The translations under genes and the position numbers were made by a program. Positions 8,038-15,852 of a stretch of 64,000 nt of DNA are shown here, in pieces; position 1 is the stretch's first letter; the number at the start of each line of letters is the position of its first letter. Source of the stretch: Sediminibacterium soli (lineage in GTDB: Bacteria; Bacteroidota; Bacteroidia; Chitinophagales; Chitinophagaceae). The stretch is from positions 310,001-374,000 of the forward strand of contig NZ_JAACJR010000003.1 in the NCBI RefSeq assembly GCF_009939225.1, given 5' to 3'. Below the pieces are notes generated by a model. It did not search any database, was not told the DNA's origin, and saw nothing but the letters and a program-made list of their open reading frames with translations.

Positions 8038-9483
8038 ATGAACGGCACAGCACGTACATATACACCTGCATCCATTCTGCCCTTTGCTTTTTTTCTGCTT
8101 GTTTCCGTTGCCGCTATCGTATTCCGGCAGTACTGGCTGATTGCGCTGCCTTTTGCCTGGGTGCTCGCCCCGCCGGCATTCGATGGCCTTACCAGGCATG
8201 CTTCCGCGCTTTTCTGGTTATTGCTGATGGCAGTACCGCTGTCTTCGGAAATCAGTTTTACGCCTTCGCTGGGTATGGACCTGCCCGATGAACTGCTGCT
8301 GATACTGCTTACGGTGCTGGTGCTGGCAAAATGGATACATGAGCCCCGCTGGTTCCCGAAATCCATGGCAAAGCGCCCCCTGATTTTTTTACTGGCGGCG
8401 CACCTGGCCTGGGTGCTGGTCACCTGTTTTTACTCCGAAGAACCCTGGTTATCCGTCAAATTCCTGCTGGCCAAAACCTGGTACACCGTACCCTTTGTGC
8501 TGCTGCCGCAAAAACTGCTTGCAGACAAACGATCGCTGCGTAAACTGGCCTTATACCTGCTGTTGCCCATGTGTCTGGTGGTGCTGCAGACGATGGTAAG
8601 ACATGCTGCATACGGGTTTTCGTTCGGGGATATCAAACATATCTTCTTCCCCTTTTTCCGCAACCATGTGAATTATGCCGCCATGCTGGTGTGTTTGCTG
8701 GCCCTTGCCTGGTGCACCTGGAAACTGACGCCGGCAAAGAATCCCCGAAGAAAATGGTTACTGTACGGTATGCTGCTCGGGCTGCTGGCCCTGCTGCTGT
8801 CCTATTCGCGCGGTGCCTGGCTGGCGCTGGCAATGGGTATGGCCGGCGCCTGGCTGATCAGGAAAAAATGGCTGGGCATAACCATCGCCGCCTGCCTGGC
8901 GGTGCTGATCGCAGGTACTTGCTGGCTGGTGCAGGACAAACATTTTATGGCTTTCAGACCCGCACACGACCAGACCGTATTCCATACTGATTTTGCCCAA
9001 CACCTGTCCGCCACCTGGAAAGGAAAAGATATCTCCAACGCCGAGCGTTTTTACCGCTGGGTGGCGGGGGCAAACATGCTTGCGGAGAAACCGGTAACAG
9101 GGTTTGGCCCCAACAGTTTTTACCTGCATTACCGTCCCTATACCGTACACAGTTTTGAGACATGGGTCAGCAATAATCCCGAACATTCAACGGTGCACAA
9201 TTATTTTCTGCTTACAGCGCTTGAACAGGGATGGCCGGGTCTTTTGTTTTTCGGCGCGCTGTTCATCGGTATGCTGCTGTACACGCAGAAACTGTATCAC
9301 CGGCTGCCCGACCGGTTCTACAAAACGGTGGCGCTTACCATAGGCGTAATACTGATCATGATCGGTACGATCAACTGTATGAGCGATATGATCGAAACCG
9401 ACAAGATCGGCAGCCTGTTCTGGCTCTGCCTGGGTATGACTGTATGGCTGGAAGGGAGGTTGCCAATAAAAGATCAAAACTGA
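8038..9483 (+). CDS. O-antigen ligase/polymerase (Wzy/WaaL-like) membrane protein
   Basis: This is a polytopic membrane protein with about ten to twelve hydrophobic segments. It has a Wzy_C-type region near residues 345-400: PVTGFGPNSFYLHY, then the periplasmic histidines in the PEHSTVHNYFLL stretch. Such proteins polymerise or transfer polysaccharide to a lipid or protein acceptor. The start is taken at the ATG at 8038, one base after the Wzz-like stop; the open frame extends further upstream only by overlapping that gene. 481 residues. No other glycan assembly genes adjoin, so the product glycan is unknown. A GT2 glycosyltransferase lies at 10.8-12 kb but is separated by an unrelated permease. 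Confidence 0.85.
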   Translation: MNGTARTYTPASILPFAFFLLVSVAAIVFRQYWLIALPFAWVLAPPAFDGLTRHASALFWLLLMAVPLSSEISFTPSLGMDLPDELLLILLTVLVLAKWIHEPRWFPKSMAKRPLIFLLAAHLAWVLVTCFYSEEPWLSVKFLLAKTWYTVPFVLLPQKLLADKRSLRKLALYLLLPMCLVVLQTMVRHAAYGFSFGDIKHIFFPFFRNHVNYAAMLVCLLALAWCTWKLTPAKNPRRKWLLYGMLLGLLALLLSYSRGAWLALAMGMAGAWLIRKKWLGITIAACLAVLIAGTCWLVQDKHFMAFRPAHDQTVFHTDFAQHLSATWKGKDISNAERFYRWVAGANMLAEKPVTGFGPNSFYLHYRPYTVHSFETWVSNNPEHSTVHNYFLLTALEQGWPGLLFFGALFIGMLLYTQKLYHRLPDRFYKTVALTIGVILIMIGTINCMSDMIETDKIGSLFWLCLGMTVWLEGRLPIKDQN

Positions 9484-9509
9484 AGCAGCATCCGGTTTCT
9501 TTCCGTGCT

Positions 9510-10586
9510 TCAGTTCCTTACATCCAGCGCATCCCTCAGGCCGTTTCCGAGAAGGTTGAAAGCAAGTACCAGCAGCATGATGGCGATGCCCGGCGCCAGC
9601 GCAAGAACCGGGTTATGGGTGATGATGAAATTGTAATTCTCCTTGATCATCAGACCCCAGCTCGGCTGCGGCGGTTGTACGCCCACCCCCAGAAAACTCA
9701 GTCCCGCTTCTATCACGATGGCCGAGGCAAAATTGCTGGCGGCGATCACCATCACCGGTCCCAGTATATTCGGAAGTATATGCCGGAAAATGATCCGTAT
9801 ATGCGAATAGCCCAGCGCCCTGGTGGCTTCTATGTATTCCAGCTCGCGGATGGCAAGCACCTGCCCGCGTACCAGCCTGGCCACATTCACCCACATCGTC
9901 AGACCAACGGCAACAAATACCTGCCAGAAACCTTTTCCCAGCGCCAGCGTGATGGCGAATACCAGCAATAAAGTGGGAATGCTCCAGATCACATTGATCA
10001 GCCACATGATCAGGTCGTCTGTCCGGCCTTTGAAATAACCGGCCAGGGCGCCCAGCAAAATGCCGATCGTTAAAGAGATGAGCACCGCGATCAATCCAAC
10101 GCTCAGGCTTACCCGTACACCGATGATGAGCCGGCTCAGCATATCGCGCCCGAACTTATCCGTACCGAGATAGTAAGTGGTTGCCACCACCGGTGTTTCC
10201 GCGGCCGCGCTGCGGGCAATGGTATGGGTTTCGGTAATGCCCTCGTCCACGAATTTCCGGTAAACGATGCTGTCGCCCCTGAGCCGGTACCCTGTAACGG
10301 GCAGGTACTGAAAACGTTCGTCTTTCCCGTTTAACAGTCTTTGCAGTAACGACTGGTTCGTTGCCGTTTTCTCGCGTTTGATGCGCAGGAGCGATATACG
10401 GAAGCCGGGTTGTTTGCTGCCTATTTCAGGAATCATTCTGTTGGCATTGGGCGAGGGATCGGGGGCGATAAAATAACCCAACCCGGCAAGCAGCAAACTC
10501 ATGACGATCAGTATCAAGGCAAATACCGAGGTTTTGCTGTGGAAGAGTTTACGCAGTAAGGATCTGTTGTTTGTGCGCGCAGCCAT
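9510..10586 (-). CDS. ABC transporter permease, DppC/OppC type
   Basis: This is an inner-membrane subunit of a peptide/nickel-type ABC importer. It has an OppC N-terminal region with one membrane helix, a periplasmic insert of about 110 residues, and a five-helix BPD_transp_1 core. The core carries the coupling EAA motif (EATRALGYSHIRIIF...HILPNILGPV), where the ATPase docks. The ATG at 10586 (MAARTNNRS) is preferred to the upstream one at 10688, which adds a non-homologous stretch. 358 aa. The usual DppB permease, binding protein and ATPase genes are not adjacent, so the partners must lie elsewhere, as is common in Bacteroidota. Confidence 0.92.
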   Translation of the reverse strand: MAARTNNRSLLRKLFHSKTSVFALILIVMSLLLAGLGYFIAPDPSPNANRMIPEIGSKQPGFRISLLRIKREKTATNQSLLQRLLNGKDERFQYLPVTGYRLRGDSIVYRKFVDEGITETHTIARSAAAETPVVATTYYLGTDKFGRDMLSRLIIGVRVSLSVGLIAVLISLTIGILLGALAGYFKGRTDDLIMWLINVIWSIPTLLLVFAITLALGKGFWQVFVAVGLTMWVNVARLVRGQVLAIRELEYIEATRALGYSHIRIIFRHILPNILGPVMVIAASNFASAIVIEAGLSFLGVGVQPPQPSWGLMIKENYNFIITHNPVLALAPGIAIMLLVLAFNLLGNGLRDALDVRN

Positions 10587-10721
10587 TGTCTTGAAAGGGT
10601 TTACCGAGAAGAACCGATTTTTTACCGAAATAAACCAGGTTCGAATAAACGTTGGCAAAAAATTCGTGTCTATACAACCAAACAGCAACCAATATCTGTG
10701 TTTTTAACCAAAACGAAATCC

Positions 10722-10811
10722 ATGAAACGCCTTTTTTCCTTTATCATCTCCCTGATTGCACTGCTACCCCTGCTGATCTATGCATGGTGGCCCGAAGAAG
10801 AGATCAAATAA
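10722..10811 (+). CDS. 29-residue single-pass membrane peptide (unrecognised)
   Basis: A short frame encodes MKRLFSFIISLIALLPLLI, then YAWWPEEEIK. It has two positive residues, one hydrophobic helix of about 16 residues, an aromatic interface pair WW and an acidic tail, which is the composition of a real membrane microprotein. It sits between the divergent permease and the convergent glycosyltransferase; its stop codon directly adjoins that of the glycosyltransferase. I do not recognise a family, and the call rests on composition alone. A chance ORF of this kind is possible. Confidence 0.45.
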   Translation: MKRLFSFIISLIALLPLLIYAWWPEEEIK

Positions 10812-11960
10812 TCAGTTTACTTTCCTTCCTTTCCATTGGTAAGTGCCGAACTTACCCAGCCATCCGGCAATAACCGTATACAGCATATGAAAAGGCTGCA
10901 TAACGGGGAACCATACCAGCACTTTTCCCTGTTTGAAAAAACGGGCAACGGGTATCATGAACGACAGTTCGATCAGTGTTTTGGCGATCACCAGCAGCAG
11001 CCAGTTGCTGAAACCGTTTCGGGTAAAAGGGGCGGCAATCAGTAATAACACCAGCAGCAGGTTCACCAGGTACACCAGCAGCAATACCCAGAAGATAGAC
11101 CGGTCGTTGTATTTATCGGCCTTGCTGGCCCAGCGTATGCGCTGGTTGAAAAAGCTGTTCCAGTCGGGCATCGGTGGCGTGGTTACGATGGCTTCCCTGC
11201 TGAAGAGATAGCCAAGCCTGCCCGGAAAACGCTGCTGTACCTTATGCATCAGCAGCATGTCATCGCCGCTGGCAATATTGTCTATCCCGCGAAACCCGTT
11301 CACCTCCAGAAACGCCGCTTTTTTATACGCAATATTGGCGCCGTTGCACATGGCATGGTAACCCGCACCAACGGCGGCGGCGGTAATGCCCTGCAGACTG
11401 ATAAAATCCAGCAGCTGGAAACAGGACAGAAAGCTCCCGTTATTGCTGAACATTACCGGCGCTGCAATAAAAACAGGATCGTGGGTCTGGATATACGCAT
11501 CGATATGACTTATCCAGTTCTTACCGGTCAGGCAGTCGGCATCGGTGGTGATGATCCAGTCGTGACGGCTCTGCCCGATGGCCAGTTCAATTGCTTTTTT
11601 CTTGTAGGCGTTGAGTGCGCCGCCTGTCCATATTTCCGCCAGGTTCAGCAGCCGGAGATTGGGATGGATCTGCTGCAGTTCACGTACGATAGATTCGGTA
11701 TTGTCGGTGGAATGGTCGTTGATCACTACCAGTTCCAGCAGTGTTCCGGGATAATCCTGTCCGAGCACCGACAAAAGACAGTCACGGATATTGGCTTCCT
11801 CGTTCCTTGCCGGAATGATCACGGTAAAGGAATGCAGCGGCGGTAGCCCCGCGGCGGGTCTGAACAAAGGCAGCCGCAGGTACCAGTGGCGGTACATCAG
11901 TATCAGCAGGCAATAGCCCAGCAGCAGGGCCGCGGTAATGATGATGGCCGTCCAGTACAT
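10812..11960 (-). CDS. Family 2 glycosyltransferase, membrane-associated
   Basis: This is a GT-A fold inverting glycosyltransferase. An N-terminal membrane helix is followed by the catalytic domain with FTVIIPARNEE, the nucleotide-binding VINDHSTDNT, the metal-binding TTDADC and the QRIRW motif (QxxRW type). Three or four C-terminal membrane helices follow (LLLVYLVNLLLVLLLIA and beyond). This layout fits processive or lipid-linked sugar transferases such as those making polysaccharides or glycolipids. The ATG at 11960 puts the first helix at the N-terminus; one at 11969 would add three residues. 382 aa. Substrate unknown. Confidence 0.9.
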   Translation of the reverse strand: MYWTAIIITAALLLGYCLLILMYRHWYLRLPLFRPAAGLPPLHSFTVIIPARNEEANIRDCLLSVLGQDYPGTLLELVVINDHSTDNTESIVRELQQIHPNLRLLNLAEIWTGGALNAYKKKAIELAIGQSRHDWIITTDADCLTGKNWISHIDAYIQTHDPVFIAAPVMFSNNGSFLSCFQLLDFISLQGITAAAVGAGYHAMCNGANIAYKKAAFLEVNGFRGIDNIASGDDMLLMHKVQQRFPGRLGYLFSREAIVTTPPMPDWNSFFNQRIRWASKADKYNDRSIFWVLLLVYLVNLLLVLLLIAAPFTRNGFSNWLLLVIAKTLIELSFMIPVARFFKQGKVLVWFPVMQPFHMLYTVIAGWLGKFGTYQWKGRKVN

Positions 11961-12056
11961 GTGGCACAAAGAACGTTCATAAAGCCGAAATCCCGGCCCT
12001 GCTAAAAAATCCCGCGGTATTCTTGGTCAAATCCCGGAAACACGCTTATTTTGAAA

Positions 12057-12076
12057 ATAGTTGCATAGCTAACTAT
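12057..12076. promoter_or_regulatory. Putative MarR operator palindrome
   Basis: ATAGTT and AACTAT arms are spaced by 8 bases (GCATAGCT) and end immediately before the ATG of the MarR-family gene. The TAGTTGCATAGCTAACTA core has the size and symmetry of MarR-family sites and suggests autoregulation. Confidence 0.5.
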
Positions 12077-12517
12077 ATGTCAAACAACCAATTTAAACGC
12101 GGCGAACTGTACAGTGTCATCAACGGCATGGCGTCTACCGCTGTGGCCAGGAGACTGCAGAAAAATTTTCGCCAGGCCGGACTGGATATCACCATCGAGC
12201 AGTGGAGTATTTTATACCATCTGTGGAAAGAGGATTGTCTGAACCAGCAGGAATTGTGCAACCGCACTTTCCGCGATAAGCCAAGCATCACGCGGCTGAT
12301 AGACAACCTCGAAAAACAGAAACTTGTTAAGCGCATGCCATCCAAAACAGACAGGCGCATCAACCTGGTTTGTCTGACCGATGCCGCCCGCGAACTGCAG
12401 CACCAGACCATTGATATCGCCAACGATACCATGAACGAAGCCCTGCAGGGCATAGACAGGGAAGAGATCGAAGTGGTGAAACAGGTATTGCAGCGCGTGT
12501 ATGATAATTTGACATAG
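12077..12517 (+). CDS. MarR-family transcriptional regulator
   Basis: This is a dimeric winged-helix regulator. The HTH spans roughly residues 50-90 (NQQELCNRTFRDKPSITRLIDNLE), followed by the wing with KTDRRINLVCLTDAA, the diagnostic DRR signature. The ATG at 12077 is preferred; the frame is open upstream from 12023 but that part covers the palindrome. 146 aa. It precedes an acyl-CoA dehydrogenase by 96 bases in the same direction, so control of fatty-acid oxidation is a reasonable inference. A palindrome just upstream probably serves for self-control. Confidence 0.93.
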   Translation: MSNNQFKRGELYSVINGMASTAVARRLQKNFRQAGLDITIEQWSILYHLWKEDCLNQQELCNRTFRDKPSITRLIDNLEKQKLVKRMPSKTDRRINLVCLTDAARELQHQTIDIANDTMNEALQGIDREEIEVVKQVLQRVYDNLT

Positions 12518-12613
12518 GGGATGACCGGCAGAAAAGGTAAAAACGAAAACGGGAGCAGGATCAGCAGATTGATATCGTACCAATAAAAACCAATCACAAA
12601 TAAACTTTTTTCC

Positions 12614-14404
12614 ATGGAAACCACAGCACAAGCAACCGGCCTCAAGGGCGGGGAATGGTTGATCAGAGAGAGCAGTTATGCGGATGTTTTTACGCCCGAA
12701 GATTTTGACGAGGAGCAGCGGATGGTAATGGATATGTGTACGCAGTTCCTTGAGACGGAAATATTGCCCATTGTAGACCGTATAGACAAACTGGAGCCCG
12801 GCCTGATGCCCTCGCTGCTGGTGAAAGCGGGTGAGCAGGGTTTGCTGGCCACTTCCTTTCCCGAGGAATACGGCGGACTGGGAAAAGATTTTGTCACTTC
12901 TACCATCGTGAACGAAGGACTGGGCGGCGGGTATTCTTTTTCCGTGGCGATCGCCGCGCATACCGGCATCGGTTCGTTGCCGATCCTGTATTTTGGCACC
13001 GATGCGCTCAAGCAGAAATACATTCCCAAACTGGCTTCGGGCGAGTGGAAGGGCGCATACGGTCTTACCGAACCCAACAGCGGCAGCGACGCACTCAGCG
13101 CCAAAACAGCGGCTAAACTGAGCGATGACGGCAAACACTATCTTCTCAACGGACAGAAATGCTGGATCACCAACGGTGGTTTTGCAGATGTCTATACCGT
13201 ATTCGCCAAGATCGACGGCGATAAATTCACCGCCTTCGTGGTGGAAAGGGGTTTTGAAGGGTTTACCCAGGGGCCCGAAGAACATAAGATGGGCATCAAG
13301 GGATCTTCTACCGTGCAATTGTATTTTCAGGACTGCAAAGTGCCTGTTGAGAATGTATTGGGCGAGATCGGCAAAGGCCATCTTATCGCTTTCAATATCC
13401 TCAATATCGGTCGCCTGAAACTCTGTGCGGCTGCATTGGGCGGCTCAAAAAGATCGACAACGGCAGCGGTGCAGTACGCGGTTACAAGGGAGCAGTTCAA
13501 ACTGCCCATTGCCAAATTCGGCGCCATCCGTCATAAAATGGCGGAGATGGCCCTGCGTATGTGGGTTTGTGAAAGCGCTTTATACAGAACCGCCAGGTAT
13601 ATTGACCAGAAGGAAGCGGAGCTGGTGGCATCGGGCAAATCGTTTGCCGAATCCCTGCTGGGCGGGGCCGAGGAATTTGCCATTGAATGTTCCATGCTGA
13701 AAGTATTCGGCAGCGAAGTGCTGGATTTTGTGGTTGACGAAGGCGTGCAGATACATGGCGGCAACGGCTTCAGCGATGAGTACCCGATTTCGAGAGCCTA
13801 CCGCGACAGCCGCATCAACCGTATCTATGAAGGCACCAACGAGATCAACCGGTTGCTGACCGTGGATATGGTACTGAAACGGGCCATGAAAGGCAAACTG
13901 GACCTGATGGGCCCGGCTATGGCCATACAGAAAGAACTGATGAGCATTCCCGATTTTGGCATGGAAGACGAAGGCGCTTTTGCAAAGGAGCGCAGGTATA
14001 TCGCCAATTTCAAGAAAGCCATACTGATGGTGGCCGGTGCGGCCGTGCAGAAACTGATGATGCAGCTCGAGAAAGAACAGGAAGTGCTGATGAACATCGC
14101 CGATATGGCCATCATGGCATTTCATGCGGAAAGCGCCCTGTTACGGGTAATGAAACTGGCCGCCGCCAGGGGAGAGGATGCCATTGCACTGCAGGCAGAT
14201 ATCATGCGTACCTACCTGTACGATGCCGCCGACGGCATCAACAAAGCGGGCAAGGACGCGCTGAACAGTTTTGCCGAAGGCGATGAACTGCGTATGATGC
14301 ATATTGGTCTGAAGCGGTTTACAAAGACAGAACCCTTTAATACCAAGGCTGCCCGCCGCCGCATAGCCGACCGGCTGGTGGCCGATAATGGCTATCATTT
14401 CTGA
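12614..14404 (+). CDS. Acyl-CoA dehydrogenase (long form)
   Basis: This FAD enzyme introduces the trans-2 double bond into acyl-CoA in beta-oxidation. N-terminal helical, central beta and C-terminal helical domains are all present, with FAD/substrate motifs YGLTEPNSGSDA (about 154), GQKCWITNGG, and the C-terminal IYEGTNEINRLL, which contains a glutamate in the place used as catalytic base in many members. At 596 residues it has an extra ~180-residue helical C-terminal domain, as in VLCAD-like bacterial enzymes. Upstream is a MarR regulator. No thiolase or FadB gene adjoins here. Confidence 0.95.
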   Translation: METTAQATGLKGGEWLIRESSYADVFTPEDFDEEQRMVMDMCTQFLETEILPIVDRIDKLEPGLMPSLLVKAGEQGLLATSFPEEYGGLGKDFVTSTIVNEGLGGGYSFSVAIAAHTGIGSLPILYFGTDALKQKYIPKLASGEWKGAYGLTEPNSGSDALSAKTAAKLSDDGKHYLLNGQKCWITNGGFADVYTVFAKIDGDKFTAFVVERGFEGFTQGPEEHKMGIKGSSTVQLYFQDCKVPVENVLGEIGKGHLIAFNILNIGRLKLCAAALGGSKRSTTAAVQYAVTREQFKLPIAKFGAIRHKMAEMALRMWVCESALYRTARYIDQKEAELVASGKSFAESLLGGAEEFAIECSMLKVFGSEVLDFVVDEGVQIHGGNGFSDEYPISRAYRDSRINRIYEGTNEINRLLTVDMVLKRAMKGKLDLMGPAMAIQKELMSIPDFGMEDEGAFAKERRYIANFKKAILMVAGAAVQKLMMQLEKEQEVLMNIADMAIMAFHAESALLRVMKLAAARGEDAIALQADIMRTYLYDAADGINKAGKDALNSFAEGDELRMMHIGLKRFTKTEPFNTKAARRRIADRLVADNGYHF

Positions 14405-14487
14405 TAAAAATTGATAAAAAATTATTAACTTTCGCAAAGATTTTTAATATTTGGTTTTTGTTTTACGGTTGCTTGCTAAAACAAAGC

Positions 14488-14520
14488 CTCATTGCCTTTC
14501 CAGGCGGTGAGGTTTTTTTA
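14488..14520 (+). terminator. Terminator after the acyl-CoA dehydrogenase
   Basis: An 11-bp stem with two G-T wobbles (CCTCATTGCCT / AGGCGGTGAGG) and a short loop is followed by a T7 run. It lies 84 bases past the stop codon. Confidence 0.75.
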
Positions 14521-14603
14521 TGTCATTGCCCTGCCGGGTAATTCCTGTGACAGGCAAAGGTTGCCGCCCCGATTTTGGTATTATTTTGGGTACCTTCCAT
14601 TTT

Positions 14604-15773
14604 ATGAAGTCTGCCATAATTTCCTGCCTGTTGTTCATGGGTATACAGGCCTGCTCGCAAACGGTAACACAGAAATATATTCCGGCACGATCGGTGGGAA
14701 AACTGCCCGCCATCTCCTATGGTCTGGGCGATGACCGGCTGGGCGGTGCCAGGATGGGGTATATGGATACAGAACTGCTGTTTCGCGTGATCGATTCCAC
14801 CGCTGCTTTGTACCATGTGCAGCTCTCCAAATACCATACGGCGTATGTAGACAAAGCCTTTCTCAGGTTCGACAGCCTGCCGCAGGAAAAACCTTTTTAC
14901 CTGACAGGCTCGATGCTGGCAAAAGGCGATTCTACCACAGACAGCGTATTCATTGCCATGGACGCCAAACTTCCCTATAAGAGTTATATGGAGATCGACC
15001 CGGCAAAGATCGTTGTGGAAATATTCGGTGTGCAGAGCAATACAAACTGGATCACGCAGCTGAAGACCCTGAAAGAGGTAAAGAACGTGTATTATAACCA
15101 GGTGGAAGACGATGTGCTGCGGGTTACCATTGAACTGCTTCACCGGCAGCATTGGGGATACAGCATCGGTTACAAAGGAAAATCGCTCTGCATCAGGGTT
15201 AAACGGCAGCCTGCAAAGCCGGATCTGACAAAACTGAAGATCGGTATCGATGCCGGCCATGGCGGAACCAATACCGGCGCCGATGGCGTGCGTACCGGCG
15301 CTTCCGAAAAAACACTTACGCTTCAGTTTGCCAAAGCGCTGGAGAAAGCGCTGAAGAAAAAAGGCGTGAAGCGGATCGTCATGACCCGCACAAACGATAC
15401 CACCTACGACAACAAAGACCGCATATTGCTGTACCAGCGCGAAGACCCGGATATCGTGATCAGCCTGCACCTCAATTCAAGCGGTAACCCGCAGACAAAA
15501 GGCGTAAGCACCTACTACAAACACATCGGCTACCGGCCGCTTACCGCAGCGATACTGAAAAGAATGCTCGAACTAAGGCTGGATGAATTTGGTAATGTAG
15601 GCAGTTTTAATTTCATGCTCAACCAGCCCACCGATTTTATCAACAGCCTGGTGGAGATCGCTTTTCTCAGTAATGTACAGGATGAAAAAAAAGTCGTAAG
15701 CCCCGCCTTTCAGACCGAAACGGCAAACAAGATCGTGCTGGGCATATCGGACTGGCTGAAAAACCTGAAATAA
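14604..15773 (+). CDS. N-acetylmuramoyl-L-alanine amidase, exported
   Basis: This is a zinc amidase that cuts the amide bond between MurNAc and the stem peptide, used in cell-wall turnover and daughter-cell separation. The ATG at 14604 gives an N-terminal signal (IISCLLFMGIQACSQ; LFMGIQAC may be a lipobox). A ~180-residue AMIN-like N-terminal part is followed by Amidase_3 from about residue 212: IGIDAGHGG (zinc His), SLHLNSSG (zinc His) and VEIAFLSN (catalytic Glu). 389 aa. An upstream ATG at 14520 in the same frame would spoil the signal sequence. It is monocistronic. Confidence 0.93.
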   Translation: MKSAIISCLLFMGIQACSQTVTQKYIPARSVGKLPAISYGLGDDRLGGARMGYMDTELLFRVIDSTAALYHVQLSKYHTAYVDKAFLRFDSLPQEKPFYLTGSMLAKGDSTTDSVFIAMDAKLPYKSYMEIDPAKIVVEIFGVQSNTNWITQLKTLKEVKNVYYNQVEDDVLRVTIELLHRQHWGYSIGYKGKSLCIRVKRQPAKPDLTKLKIGIDAGHGGTNTGADGVRTGASEKTLTLQFAKALEKALKKKGVKRIVMTRTNDTTYDNKDRILLYQREDPDIVISLHLNSSGNPQTKGVSTYYKHIGYRPLTAAILKRMLELRLDEFGNVGSFNFMLNQPTDFINSLVEIAFLSNVQDEKKVVSPAFQTETANKIVLGISDWLKNLK

Positions 15774-15852
15774 GGCGTAGTAAGGGATCAAAAAAACTGA
15801 CATTGATCGTTGCCAATGCAGCGATCAATGTCAGCCTCCAGATTAGTTGGTG

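Noticed and set aside
12212..13381. 389-codon minus-strand frame across marR and the acyl-CoA dehydrogenase
   Set aside because: Shadow frame; both plus-strand genes are complete and conserved.
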